DNA of 64,000 nucleotides from Epiperipatus broadwayi (Eukaryota; Onychophora; Udeonychophora; Euonychophora; Peripatidae): assembly GCA_028023455.1 (NCBI GenBank), contig JAQFVV010006203.1, forward strand, positions 10,390,876-10,454,875, in the 5' to 3' direction. Shown one piece after another: positions 33,990 to 46,129 of this stretch. The notes under the pieces are model-generated. The model did not search any database, had not been told where the DNA came from, and was given only the letters and a program-made list of their open reading frames with translations. Within the stretch, counting starts at the first letter, position 1. Every line of letters starts with the position of its first letter. The translations under genes were made by a program, and so were the position numbers.

Positions 33990-35400
33990 ACTCACCTAAT
34001 TTTTGATTCAGATTTGCATTGCCAACAAATCAGTTTTTTATTTATTTAAGATAGTGCCAGAGTCTGTAGACCCACTGATTCTTATCATATCGCATACCAT
34101 ATTTTCACAGTAAATAACTAAATGTAATATTTTTTTCGATTTCACTTTCTTGACAAGTAATATTTTATATGAATTTTACCCAGCATTCAGATATTAAACA
34201 AACATGTTGGCTTAAGTAATTTATACATTTCTTAAAATATTCTATTAACAAAATATAGCAAACTCAAATTAAGAACATATAATGAAAGGGTTATATTATG
34301 ATAATTTTATTAAAACAAATTAACTAAAATACTAGACTATAACTTATGACATATTAACAAAAAATGGAATTATTATAATAATGAAATTATCATAAAAATG
34401 GAAAGGAACATACACACATATATCCAGATAATAATGTTCATCAAATAATTATTTACTTCATATTCCAATTTTCTTAAGTCGTTGCTCAAAAGCAATTAAT
34501 GAGATAGTCTATTGAAAAATGGAGAAAAAACAATGTCTCTTTAGTGATAGAGTAAGTTGATAGTTGTTTAATTTGTGCACATATTGAATCAAGTACGATT
34601 TATTTTATGACTAGTATCTTACTAGTAGGTTCCTTGGTATTACGTGGATCGTTGATTATACCCTGCATGATTTTTGATGAAGAGCTCAATGGTAGTTAAC
34701 TTTTAATTTAATTCTGTCAACATTTTCATGCTTCTGGTCCATAATGAGATATGGCAAGATGCTCTGTTTTTTCCTACACTGGACAAATTGGTTTTGCATA
34801 TAAGTAATCCTGGATGGAGGCATTTTATTGCAGTTGTGAGGACAAGAAAACCGCACTTAGCCTATCCTGTCCTCTCACTCTATCCAAAACCCAAGAAAAC
34901 CTCCAGGAAAAAAAAACTCCACTTCAAAGTGTCTGCTTCTGTTTATACCTCGAACAGTTTTGAGATTTCTGTGCATATATTTTCTTTTTTGTTTCCTTAT
35001 CAGAATACAAGTTTTGTAAATTCTTTTTTCTTTTTAGTTACTAAATTCTTTTTTTTTATAAATTCCTTCAGCGCCATCTTTAATTAGCGTTAAAAGGATA
35101 TTACTCTGGTGGTAATCATTTGCATTTGGAATTTCTTTTGTTTATCTGGATTAACCATCTGCATGTATTTCTGTTCCTTCCAATTTTACCTTTAATTAAA
35201 AAACATAAATCAAACATAAATAACTTTCACTGCACATATCTAAAAATAAATTATACTAACTATAAAAAAAAAAACTAAATTGTGTCCATTGAACAATTTT
35301 TAAATTTTACTTCTTTTAGCTTTTAAATATTACCAAATGCCAATACATGTATCATACGTATATGGTACAATAGAGATAACAAATGACTACAGTTTAATTG
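33990..35400. repeat. dispersed repeat, copy 1 (partner at 61.1 kb)
   Basis: Several blocks align in order with 61090-62330: ATCAGTTTTTTATTTATTT...GCCAGAGTC...ACCCACTGA, the TTTCTGTGCAT...region near 34970, CCATCTTTAATTAGC near 35070, and AAATTATACT...TTTTAGCTTTTA...CCAAATGCCAATA near 35250-35345. The identity is patchy. An LTR or other retroelement flank is possible. Confidence 0.5.
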
Positions 35401-35537
35401 TTAATAGATACATTAAGTGCTTAGCAATGCAAAGTTAAAAAAGTTTAACAGTGAAAACTTTTAATTTAATATGCAAGTGCTTAATATACCTATTGCAATC
35501 ATTTTAAGAAATGTAAAAGAACATAATACAGAATTAC

Positions 35538-36010
35538 AGTTTAATTGATAAGTGTCAAACTTGCTGCCTTCACAACATTGACACAAACCATTAAACGGAA
35601 GTCTATTAATAATTTTTATTAGTCATTTATTAAACTAAAGATTATCCAATAATGAATATTGCTGTAGCATAATTTTCACTACCACTCTTATGCAAGGTAG
35701 AGACTGGATTCTATCCATTATTAACATCTTGTGGAGGGATGTAATCATAAACATATGACCACAGACATGTGAAAAAAATGTATGATCTCTATGTAAGAGA
35801 ATGAGTGCTGGTTCAGCATGAAATATGCATCTTGGAGATGATACATCTTTTTCAAATCTTTGGTTATATATTTATGATTATATCTTCCACAATGTGTCAA
35901 AAGTAGATAGAACCTAGTCCCCACTTTGCATGAGTGATATTTTGAAAATTACACTACAGAAATATAATTCATTATTTAATAATTATTAGACTAATGAAGG
36001 ACTAATAAAA
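35538..36010. repeat. third copy plus inverted fourth copy of the 33.3-kb repeat
   Basis: The copy at 35538-35800 is followed at once by an inverted copy (35825-35985), forming a foldback with a short centre. The same palindromic block (GCAAGGT...CATCTTGTGGAGGGATG) is present in both arms. Confidence 0.6.
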
Positions 36011-36352
36011 ATTATTAACAGTCTGATTAATGTTTAGTAATTAAAAGCCACTAGTACACCAAAAAATGATTTAGACTAGAATTAAACCTGGAATTAAATA
36101 ATTATATTTCATTTCATCAAGGCATAATTATATACCTTTGCAAAAAATTTAATAGATATAATCATATGTATGTGTGAATTTGTATGATATAAATATTTAC
36201 TTTCACAAATAAAAGATAATAGAAATTATTCAGAAAGAACATATGACTTGTTTATACATTTATAATTTATAATTAACTCTTTTAAAAAAATCACTATTAT
36301 AAATATTCAGAAGTTAGAAATTATATTAGATACAGTTCAAAAATAGACTTAC
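36011..36352 (-). other. intronic DNA next to the 353-bp exon
   Basis: AT-rich, ends with the GTAAGT donor at 36347-36352 (minus orientation). Confidence 0.4.
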
Positions 36353-36705
36353 TCCCCCGATGAAGTGACTAAAGTGCCAGATGATCCAGAGTTAGCATTA
36401 GATGTAGCAAGGAAGTGATCAGTAATCATGATTTCATTACTATGTATAGATTCAAAAGGATATTGAATAGTCATCATGAGCTGATTATTATTTGGTATCG
36501 TGGGCTGATGTTCTAATACAGAATGATTTGAACTAATTATTTCTACATCACATTTAGGTGTTTCTTGGATTATATGTTTTGAGATAACTGGCTGTTCTAA
36601 TGAGGAAGTTGAATCCAACAGCACAGGGGATATTTCAGAATTCACTGACAAATTAGATTGCAATTCTAAAGATGATTTTAAAGGTGGAGAAATAGGACGA
36701 GGATC
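36353..36705 (-). CDS. exon encoding the Ser/Thr-rich linker
   Basis: In minus orientation a T-rich tract and ATGATTTTTAG acceptor open 353 bases with no stop, ending at a consensus donor GA/GTAAGT. It reads DPRPISPPLKSSLELQSN, then SPVLLDSTSSLEQPVISK, then MMTIQYPFESIHSNEIMI and ends in a Ser/Thr/Gly-rich stretch. It starts in phase 0, as the exon at 59110 requires, and ends in phase 2, as the exon at 24497 requires. Low complexity and many Ser, Pro and Asn residues suggest a disordered linker, perhaps with regulatory role. Open length, codon use and splice sites make the exon confident; its function is unknown. Confidence 0.78.
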
Positions 36706-37183
36706 CTAAAAATCATTAAAAAAAAACATTATTACTTACATAATACTCTCATATTAATGTGTGACTACACATATATATATATATATGATGTAAAATTTCT
36801 AAAGTAACCCTATGTCTTTAATTTCTCTCCTAGTTTTCATCAATGTGTTTTTTAATTTCAATTTCATATTTTTTACCTCAATTTTTCTTCTTTATAAAAT
36901 TTCTGCTAATAAACTCCTTAATATATATTTTTTTCTGTTTGATAGTAGATGAAATAATTTTAGGTTGTTTTCCAATATTATTACACATTCATAAAGGAAA
37001 GTCACTTTAAAATTCCATTAACTAATAAAAACTTTTTATTAACAAGGAATCCTCAATTCTTCATGTTTGACCAATTACAAAAAAATCAAGTGAAAATAAA
37101 ATTAATGACCAAAAAGAGACAAATTTCCAGAGGAATAATACTAATGATATTTAATCAGAACTAAGATACAATAACAATGTGAT
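36706..37183. other. intronic DNA
   Basis: Contains a (TA)n run at 36770-36787. No gene or repeat recognised. Confidence 0.35.
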
Positions 37184-37373
37184 ATTAGTTGTATTTTTAT
37201 ATTGGACTATTTTCATCATCTAATATGTGTATTGAATGATTCCATAAGCCAACCTAGTGTGACTATACACAATGTATGGAAACCACTAATCAACTTTGCT
37301 CTTAGGAAAAAGTGGAGAAATCAGGAGGAATCTCATAAATAAGTATATGAAATTACTACACATTGTTGCTTTT

Positions 37374-37460
37374 GGCAGGATGGCTCAGTTGGTTAAAGCA
37401 TTACCTTAAAATTCAATACTCAAGAATCTAAGTACCTAGGTTCGAATCCCATGCTAGTAC
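37374..37460 (+). repeat. tRNA-like (SINE head) sequence
   Basis: TGGCTCAGTTGG (37381-37392) fits the polymerase III A box and GGTTCGAATCC (37439-37449) fits the B box, 47 bases apart. The segment is long for a tRNA, as in class II (Leu or Ser) tRNAs, but acceptor and anticodon stems do not pair well, so a functional tRNA is unlikely. A tRNA-derived SINE head fits best. Confidence 0.55.
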
Positions 37461-37477
37461 TGTCACTAGTCAGGCCA

Positions 37478-37530
37478 CCAACACCTGAAGAAGAAAGAAT
37501 AACACCTCTCGAAACATTGTGCATATACTA
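37478..37530 (+). ncRNA. hammerhead-like core motif
   Basis: CTGAAGA (37485-37491) matches the conserved CUGANGA box and CGAAAC (37510-37515) the GAAA box of hammerhead ribozymes, with 18 bases between. Stem II is weak (AGA/TCT plus an extra C). Hammerheads are known in Penelope-like elements. Stem I and III were not established, so activity is doubtful. Confidence 0.3.
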
Positions 37531-37658
37531 ACCTGTTTGATGTGCTATTACTAACAGTTGAATGTATTTGAAATATTTAAATAAAGTTAAATTTTTCTAA
37601 AGACATTCAATACACATATTAGATGATGGAAATAGTCCAATATAAAAATACAACTAAA

Positions 37659-38162
37659 ACACCATCATTACAAACCTTCAGGAAAATAATGTGATATTTA
37701 CTTTTGCATATAAAATAACTTATTCCATACATGAACATTAACATTAAACTATATTGCATATATACATATTTAAAAACATAAAGAAGTTAAATAAGCATAA
37801 AAATCAAAAAGGTGTTAAATAATATTATGTAGACTATAGTCAACATGTTCCATATAAATGTTTTAGAGATAAACATTTAGCAATAATTAATTTCAATAAC
37901 TCATATATAATAGTCAAATTATTTAAAGAACATGAGCTTCATGGATGAATATAAAGCACATATTACCATATATACAATTTTACAATAAAAAAAGGAGAAG
38001 TATATGCACACATATCGAAGTTACAGAGTTATCTATATAACATTTTGATTATGGAGAAAAGATATTCTTGTGAATAAATATGGTACTGTTGTATAGTACA
38101 CTGTTTGCTTATTTACTGGCATAGTTGAATTTAAACATCTTAGAACTGAGCAAAATATATGT
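37659..38162. other. region upstream of the Penelope-like ORFs
   Basis: AT-rich. Could be the 5' part of the Penelope-like element, but no counterpart downstream of the element was found to mark a terminal repeat. Confidence 0.3.
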
Positions 38163-39382
38163 TTGAAAGAAAATAAAGGTTTACGAATGTGTTTTATTAA
38201 AAAAGATGCATATAATGATAAAATTGAAACACAAATGAGTAAATTGGGATTTGATATTATTGATAGTTATAACATGGAGGGACAATGTGTAAAATTTATA
38301 AATAGTATTTTAAAGAAGGCTAAAAGTCATTTTATGGATAGTTGTACATACTATGAAATACATCCATCTATATCTATATGCCCAGGAATATTTGCTAATA
38401 TTAAACTTCAAAAAGTAGGAAATCCTCTTAGATTGATGATCGATTTTGGTGGATCATTTATGATAAAACAGCTAAATATATTGATAAATTATTACAAGAT
38501 ATGTTGGACTTTGGAAGATATACAATTGCATCTTCTTATGAATTTGTTGATAGAATTAAAAGTATAAAAATAAATGATAATGATTTGTTAGCTTCATTGG
38601 ATGTAACGGAATTATATGGATCAATTGATCGTCTTGAATCTATAAATTTAATTGAAATTGAACTAATTAATATGTCTGTAAATAAACATTTAATAAATTT
38701 TATTATTGAATCACTAAAATTTATAAGTGATAATATTATTGTAACATATAATGATAAGTTTTATAAAATGGGTAAAGGATGGCCAATGGGATTACCTATG
38801 ATTGCACAAATTTGTAATTTTACATTGTCAAAATATGATATTATATTTAATTCTTATAATTTTGAAAATATTAAAATTTATACTAGATATGTTGATGATT
38901 GTGGTCCTCAAGACATTATCGATGTTCTTTTATATAATCTGAATAATTTAAACAATTTAAAATGGACTATTGAGAATGAACAAAATGGAAAAATAATATT
39001 TTTGGATTTACAAATATTTAGAGATGCTACTGATTTAAATTATAAATTAATTTTTAAACCTATTGGAGAAAGAGGATATATTCATTTTAAATCATTTCCA
39101 ATGATACATAAAATGGCAAGTCGGAAATTGTTTTTGAATCGCAATGATAAATTATGTAAATATAAGAGTGATAAAATTTTAAATATTGAACTCTTTGCTA
39201 ATGAACTTTTAAAGGTTGGTTATGATAAAAACCAAATTTTGCGTACAGTAAATTCATTTAATAATAAGAAGAGGGTTTGCAATGTTGCCTTAGATAATGA
39301 AAAATGGATATCTATGCCATTTGTAAATAACATGCAATCTAAATTAATTAAGAATATATTTAAAGAAAAGTATAATATTTAA
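38163..39382 (+). pseudogene. Penelope-type reverse transcriptase
   Basis: The first frame ends with CPGIFANIKLQKVGNPLRLM, the segment before the RT fingers. A one-base shift near 38460 moves the continuation (DKTAKYIDKLLQDMLDFGRY) into the frame that opens at 38501. There the RT motifs are LLASLDVTELYGSI, GKGWPMGLPMIAQICNF and the catalytic YTRYVDDCG (YVDD near residue 129 of this block), then KIIFLDLQIFRD. The family makes cDNA from element RNA. The YVDD is intact, so the copy was competent until recently. Confidence 0.85.
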
Positions 39383-39409
39383 TTTTGTGTTCCTTTGAAT
39401 GTTAATTGA

Positions 39410-39793
39410 TTGATTAATAATTCTAAGAGTATAATTCCTAAATTGCAAAGAAATAATATAATTTATCAGATTTCATGTGGATGTCAGAAATTATATATCG
39501 GTGAATCAAGATGTTCTGTGGAAAAAAGATTGAAGGAGCATCAATTATTATACAATCGGATTAAAAATAATGTAAACAGTCAATTTAATACAGCTTCAGT
39601 ATTCTTTGACCATGAAAAAACTTGTAATTATAGATTTACATTTAATAGTAATGAAATAAAAATATTAATGGAAGAAAGGAATTATAAAAAGAGGAAAATT
39701 AAAGAGGTAATTTTAATAGATAAATATAAGGATGATGTTATTAATAGGCAAGTTGCAAATACGGCCATACACAGCTTATGGAAATTTACGTAA
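39410..39793 (+). pseudogene. GIY-YIG endonuclease domain of the Penelope-like element
   Basis: In the same frame as the RT block, but after two stops, IIYQISCGCQKLYIGESR followed by EKRLKEH matches the GIY-YIG motif (here IYQ...LYIG) with the catalytic Arg and the His after it. The C-terminal part (RKIKEVILIDKYKDDVINRQ) has the acidic residue region of the family. This domain nicks target DNA for insertion. The frame ends with TAA at 39791. Confidence 0.85.
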
Positions 39794-41640
39794 CATTAAG
39801 TTTAAAAAAATTTGAAATTCAGTTAAAGCTGACGAGGATTACTACATAATTGAAAGCACTTCTAAAGAATTTAAAATATTGCTTTTACCGTTAATTATTT
39901 GTTTTATATATAATATTTTTTATAATGGGTATTATACCTTTATATTTAATATATATATTAAAAATATACCTTACATATTATTAATTATTGAAATTAGTGA
40001 AATAAAATTGTATCTTGCAAAATAATTGTCTAATATGTAAAGATTTTTTGTAAGATATATAACCAGGAAAATAAAATAAATAAATCGTGTAGGAAACAAG
40101 TAAAAGATTAAATGTGTTTATGAAAAACATATTGGTTAGATGGCTGACTAACTCTGGAGCTTTGTGAAAACATTTTATTTGATCAGCAAATGAAACTTAG
40201 ATACAAAAGGGATATAAAATTATTTTTAGTTATTGACTCCAGGCTAAAAAGATCAGAAGAACAATAATTACCATCAGCTGATTCTAATAGCAGAAATGAC
40301 TTATGACCAATTTCCATGGATGGAAATAATCTAGCAATAAATAGAAGTACAAGCTATAATAACCATTATTTATTTCATTATTCTAATCTCTGGTAAAGCT
40401 CACTGAAGGTAATTAGAAATGTGCTATTCACTCTTTCATATGCTTTCTGAGAGATGAAAGAATATTAAAGTATAAGATGTCCAAGCCCTAAAATAATAGC
40501 CTGTTGCTATCTGAATAACTTCCTATCAAAACATTACTAGAAAACTTGGCATAAATTATTATGGAATAATCTGCTTACAATTCAATGAAAAAAACTACAA
40601 AACCTTACCATGAATTTGTACTATATTTTAAACCAGTTGTGGATATTTCAATTTTAGAAATCTCAAATATGCTGCCAGTCAGAATCAATATAATAGCTAT
40701 GTAACGTGCCTATACAAAAAATAAGAGCAAATAATTCCAAATCAGGTACTGGCATATTCAAATATCAATGCAAAAGTTTTCTCTCTCTCTCTTCCTGTAT
40801 CATTTAAAAGAATAAATTTTATTCGGGGAGGTTAAATTCTACTCCACATAAATCAATTATTCTAGGTTAAAAAGATTTTGTGCACTGAATATTTTTTTTT
40901 CTCTAAGAATTAATCTTTTTTTTTTGTTATGTTGTATCATGTTATGAGATAGAACATATCTAACAAATATTTCAATATTCCTTAATTAATGTAGTTAATA
41001 ATTCAATGTAAATCATTGGATATTAGAGGAACTGAAAAAATGGCAAATAAATATCTGTAGGAAGTACCTATTTGAATTTTGAATAGGTATTTAATGCCTA
41101 TCATATGGTAGTATTAATATCTTTAGTTTATTATATTAATAAATTATTATTGTTATTAGTAAAACTATTCTCAATTTCTATTCTCAGATGTCTTTCTTAC
41201 CTCTATGGTATGCATTTATTTGTTTAAAGTTGGTTGTGTGTGTAAGATCATTATTTTAACTATTTGTTTTTAATACTTTGCTAAAAGTCAGAAATTCTAA
41301 CAGGGGAGAAATTTTTGTATAATGCAAATGAATTAAAATATAATTCTGTAAAAATAGTCTTCAACAATGAAGATGATACAATTCAAAATAAGATTTACCT
41401 CTTATTTGTTTATAAATTAAACTGTCTTTAGATGACTTTTTTTAGCTGAAAAGTATAAAGATGGACTAAAAATGAGGGATGAATTCTGAAAATATAATCA
41501 TTACCATAAAATTTATTTTAAGAAGACTTACAAACGACATGGTTTGATCATTATTTTATGTTTAGGCTAAACCAAAAGTATAGCAATGATACATAATAAG
41601 CTTATATAGAATTTGCAAAACCATTTCCAGTTATAATATT
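39794..41640. other. DNA downstream of the Penelope-like element
   Basis: AT-rich without a recognised gene. A tail-like run ends at about 40085 (AATAAAATAAATAAAT), a possible 3' end of the element. Confidence 0.35.
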
Positions 41641-41644
41641 TATA

Positions 41645-44600
41645 TATTGTAATGGTATGGAAAAACCGGAAGGAACCCGGGGTGGTGGGAACCCATTATC
41701 ATCAACCCCAAGTCAAAATTGAATATAAAGAAATGATCATGAGAGATTAGCACAGAACCAATTATAAGTAACTATAAGCTCATCAGCATTTGACCAAAAG
41801 CAATAAATGATCAAAAAATAAATCAACAGTCAATCTTGTGACCGAATTTGAAAGTGGTCCATTATAGACCTGGATAATTATTTAGCCCTTGCCATCTTGG
41901 GCAGATTATTTAAATAATAATTTGAATGCACAAACTTAAGTGCTAATCCATAAGAATACAACAATTAATATAAATAATGCTGAGACACTAAAAACATCCT
42001 GACCAACAACAATGCTCTGGCAACTTAGTACCATTAACGTATTGGCCAATTATAAACTTAATTTCTAAATAAATAATTAAAATGGAATGTAGTGCATGAA
42101 CTTTAAAGGATATCACCTTTGTGGCCATCCAGCATTAGAGAAATAACAAATTCATCATCAACTAAATGTCCATAAAAACTAAATATAAACCCCTTTTATA
42201 TAACAGACTGTTATGCACAAATCCAGCTCAGTGAGCAAAAGCTCTATAACTATTACTGAGAACAAGAGATATAATATAAACATATAATATTCTAAAACTA
42301 TTTCAGGATTGAGCTAATTCACTGGAATCACTTTAACAATGAAATATAAGTTTATTAATTATAAACAATAAAATAAAATTAAGGACTGCTGAGTATGCTA
42401 TAAATATAAATTAGGCATTCTGGTATTGATTAATATAAAAAGAAATAAGCGATCACATTGTGATTTACAAATATTTCAATGGGTTTACATAAAACATACC
42501 TATATATCCACAAATAGACATGCCTGTATAGTATAAAATGAACATACCTGAATTGTCACAAAATAATAATAAAAATATGATTAATTTTAACATATGTCTA
42601 CCTGACACATGTCTATATAAGCACACGGACATGCTGTAACATATGAAAATTGTCATATAATAATAAAAAATAAGCTATCACATTTTAAGGATACATAAAT
42701 AATGAACCATTTTCACATATACATGTGGAAATCCATAAAAATGTGTGGACACACTGACATTTATATCATAAGATATTTTAATTTGTCAAAATAATAAACT
42801 TACTAAATATATTATATTTTCATAACACATAATTAATTCCAAGTTCAAAATATACATAAAATCCACTCATACAAGTGTATAAAAAAAATAGATATGAATC
42901 AAAGTTATTAATTATGGTTAAAAAAAAAATTATTTTTTTTTCAAAAAAAAAAAATTATTGTGAGATTCAGTTTAGAAAGTTGTTTTTTAAAAAAAAAAAA
43001 ACTTTGGCTTTTTGTTTCTTCAATTACAATAAGATTTTATGAGTACTTTTTTAAAAAAAAATTTCAAAATAAAATCATTTATGAATCAATCCTTTGTTTT
43101 TAGACGTTTTACTTTTAAATTATAACAATCATCATTTCACTAAAGAAAGTTTTTGAGTTTCAATTTTAATATATAAAACTGGAAATGATTATTTTCTTCC
43201 ACTATTCTAGTTTTAGTTGAATAATTTAGTCAAAAATTATTCATCTTTAAAATCAGTTGATATCTGTAAGTACTTTATAAAAACCACACAGGATCTATGT
43301 CTGTGCTTTGCATATTGATAAAACTATGTATAACATGATAATATCTTGGTAAGGATGGTCCCTTCTAAAACCATAGACTGGGTTATTGTCATCTTTAGGA
43401 AAAGTATAATCTGATAACTGTTGTGCTGCAGTAATCTTCCTTCAGTCTCTATGCCATATAATACACATAAATATACAGGCCATGAACTACATAAAAGCTG
43501 GGATTTGCTTCCATGTGAATTCAAACTCCATTGTCATTGCACTAGCAGCTGAATTTGGATACAGTCACTTGCCTTCAGTTATAACTTCATAGTAGTAGTA
43601 ATCTTGTTATCATAATCTCCCATCTAATCTTTTTTCCAACTTTCTTATAGTCAGAATGAATTTTTTTTAAAAACTAATTAAAAGTTTTCTTTATCTTGAT
43701 AGAAAAAAGTTAATGACTCTTTTTAATTCACCTTAATCCTTTCAAAAAAACTTTGAAGCTTTAATTAACATTTTTAAAAATCTAATCAAAATAGTGTAAT
43801 TTTACAATTACCAGTATATCTATCGTAACATGAAAACATGATTGTTTTAATTTCAAAATCAGAATTTATAAAATATTAATTAGACCTTTTTAAATGTTCA
43901 ATTTATAATAAATTTTTTTAAACTCAAAATTATTTCATCCTTAACTGTTATTCCAGTGTAATTAGAAAATATCTACAAAAAATTTGTGGTAATCATCTGA
44001 AATCCGGGAACGGCCACCTGATGGCATTGTTTATGTGTCAAAACACATCAAAATGCCATTTCTGTGGCCAGCCTTATGGCTAATACAACATTTATATTGT
44101 ATTAACCCATTGCAGGCCACTTTACATGACATTGCACAAAAATATTATGGCCTGTTTTGTGTTTCAAAACTATTTACATGTATTTGTTCTATTCATAGTT
44201 GATTACCGTATCGCTTGAGGGTGTTTTAATTTCAAGTCGGTACAACTTTTCAAATCCCCATAATAGAGTAATGTCATTTATATTTAAATAATGTTAATTA
44301 CTAATAATTGTCATATGGTCCCCACCCTTCCCTAAAAAAATGTTAATATGTAAAAAATTGATAAAGGGTATGTTCGAACACACTTCGACAAAGCTCATGC
44401 ACTAAGGCACGTTTCAGCATGGAAAATATATGAGACCAATAAAAGGTCTGAGAAGAATGTGCAATTTTTAAACTTTTCAAAATTGCCAAGTACAGAAAGT
44501 GAGGGAGACTGTGTCCTTTTTTCAGGCACATAATGCCCTCCCAAATACCAGACTGTTTTTATTACAGCAATAAAATAATAAATTCAAAAAGTCAAAGTTT

Positions 44601-45345
44601 GTGTACTTTTTTTTTTATTTCATTCAAAATTGACAAGTATTTGGATTATCTTTTTTCAGTGGGGTTAAAATAAATGACTATTTTTGTTGACTTTTTGTAA
44701 ATAATAACAAAGTATGAAAGCCTTCTCCCCAAAAGCAGTTTATTGTAGAAGCCATAAAAAAGGCTAATTCAAACGAAATATAAATAAAAGTAAAAAGTGA
44801 AAAAAAGTTGTTTAAAAAAAAAGAAAAATTATTGACTTTTTGTTACAATTATTGATCCAAGGGTGGGGTGGGGGTCTCAGAACAATTTTTGAACCCTCAA
44901 CAACACAAAAGTTACTTTTGATTTAATAATAAAAAGAAAAACAATTTAGTCAACCAAAAAAAAAAAAAGTAGAACAAAAGTTTTTTTGTCATGAAACAGT
45001 CCAAAGTTTTAAAATTCGGAAAAATAAACACAAAATTAAATTACCAAAATTTGTTGAATAAAGAAAAATGTCAGGTTAAAAAAAAAACAAAAAACAAAAA
45101 TGAATATACAAATTTATTTAATAAAAAAGAAATCATGTTGTGGTGGCCCGGTAATGTTACATTTGTTTGATTTTGTATAGCATCAATGACCCAAGCGGCC
45201 ATGTCCGGATTTCAGATGATTACCAAACTTGTTTATTTCTACTTCTTTCACCTTTATATATATATATATGTGTGTGTGTGCATGTGCACTCACACTACTA
45301 TGTTGTATGTTATGAGCCAGATAACTGTCTCATATCCTTAATCAT
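41645..45345. repeat. 2.4-kb dispersed repeat, copy A, interrupted
   Basis: 41645-43987 plus 45233-45345 align collinearly with 46130-48280 at roughly 80-85 per cent identity by eye, from ATCATCAACCCCAAGTCAAA to the TTTATTTCTACTT...(TA/TG)n tail. Copy A also has about 320 bases (43330-43650) absent from copy B. No protein-coding frame was found. The unit class is unknown. Confidence 0.7.
43988..45224. mobile_element. 1237-bp TIR element with 8-bp target duplication
   Basis: The ends are inverted repeats: GGTAATCATCTGAAATCCGG at the left and the same sequence in reverse complement at the right, with similarity continuing for about 20 more bases (GGCC...CATTG). AAATTTGT (43980-43987) and AAACTTGT (45225-45232) flank it. 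The uninterrupted site is visible in copy B near 48180-48195. An 8-bp duplication suggests a hAT-, P- or Merlin-type transposase; GG-starting ends would suit Merlin. No transposase is encoded (longest frame 62 codons), so it is non-autonomous. Confidence 0.82.
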
Positions 45346-46129
45346 AAGGAAAAGAAAGGAAACACCAACCTAATCATATTTTGTATAATATACATGTATA
45401 ATTAACATAAAGTTCATACCTCAAACTATGTACTCATCAATTGTTTTTGAGGTCTTATAGCTAACAGAATGAATAGTGACCTGAAATTCTGAAATAGGTA
45501 AAGAATCCAGCTACTAAACTATAAGTACACAATGCAACATGAACACCAAGAGGGCTACCTCACAATTTAGGCACTATTAGCTACCACAATCAATGATATA
45601 AAATAAAAATGCAAAAATTTTTGTAAAGCCCTGTTCGTTTGAGTCTTAGTGGTTGGAAAATACAAAACTATGCCGTGCTCATTTTCTTGGAGACTTAGAG
45701 GCTGGGATCATGGCAAGATTACGTTCACTGCACCATGATAAAGAAGAATCCAAAAGTGGGTTAGAGCAATGCCTGAAAGAACACTCCTTATATTGTATCA
45801 TCAAGCCAATGACAAAATCCTCCATCCATCTTCAAACTGAAAGTTCAGTGAAACAAATTCCAACAATCAAACGCCCAATCTGATTTCCAAAATCAGATTT
45901 TCTATCCAACTCTAAATATGAACTCCTTAAATATACATTAACCACTATTTTATAACTTATAATCATCAATACTCTTGTCACATATTTCACAGTAACTTTT
46001 TTGTGTTAATTTTGCATAAAATTCATATTCTTTCTCAGATGTGGCTATATTTGAGATCAAGTTGTGTGGCAATTTTGTTATAATGGCTGCCAGAACTTGA
46101 TTGTCATCAGGCCCCACATTTAGTGCCAT
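45346..46129. other. spacer between repeat copies A and B
   Basis: Includes a 76-codon plus-strand frame (45653-45883; MARLRSLHHDKEESKSGLEQ within it) with fairly balanced composition but no recognised family or splice sites. Otherwise AT-rich. Confidence 0.3.

Larger units (their letters stand above)
37184..37658. mobile_element. TIR-flanked unit with tRNA-like and ribozyme-like motifs
   Basis: A 50-base arm (TAGTTGTATTTTTATATTGG...TGTATTGAATG, 37184-37235) is repeated in inverted form at 37604-37658 with about one or two mismatches. Between the arms lie a tRNA-like segment and a CTGAAGA...CGAAAC motif followed by an AATAAA (37579-37584). It lies 0.5 kb upstream of the Penelope-like coding region and in the same direction. 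It could be a chimeric SINE, or part of the Penelope element's terminal repeat. Confidence 0.6.
38163..39793 (+). mobile_element. Penelope-like element, RT plus GIY-YIG, decayed
   Basis: Three adjacent frames give a Penelope-type reverse transcriptase followed by a GIY-YIG nuclease, the arrangement that defines endonuclease-bearing Penelope-like elements. Lesions are one frameshift near 38460 and two in-frame stops between 39380 and 39410. It lies in the 11.7-kb intron in antisense orientation to the host gene. The element ends are not defined. Confidence 0.88.

Noticed and set aside
37374-37460. A functional tRNA gene
   Set aside because: A and B boxes are good but acceptor and anticodon stems do not pair and flanking sequence is repeat-like, so a SINE head is preferred.
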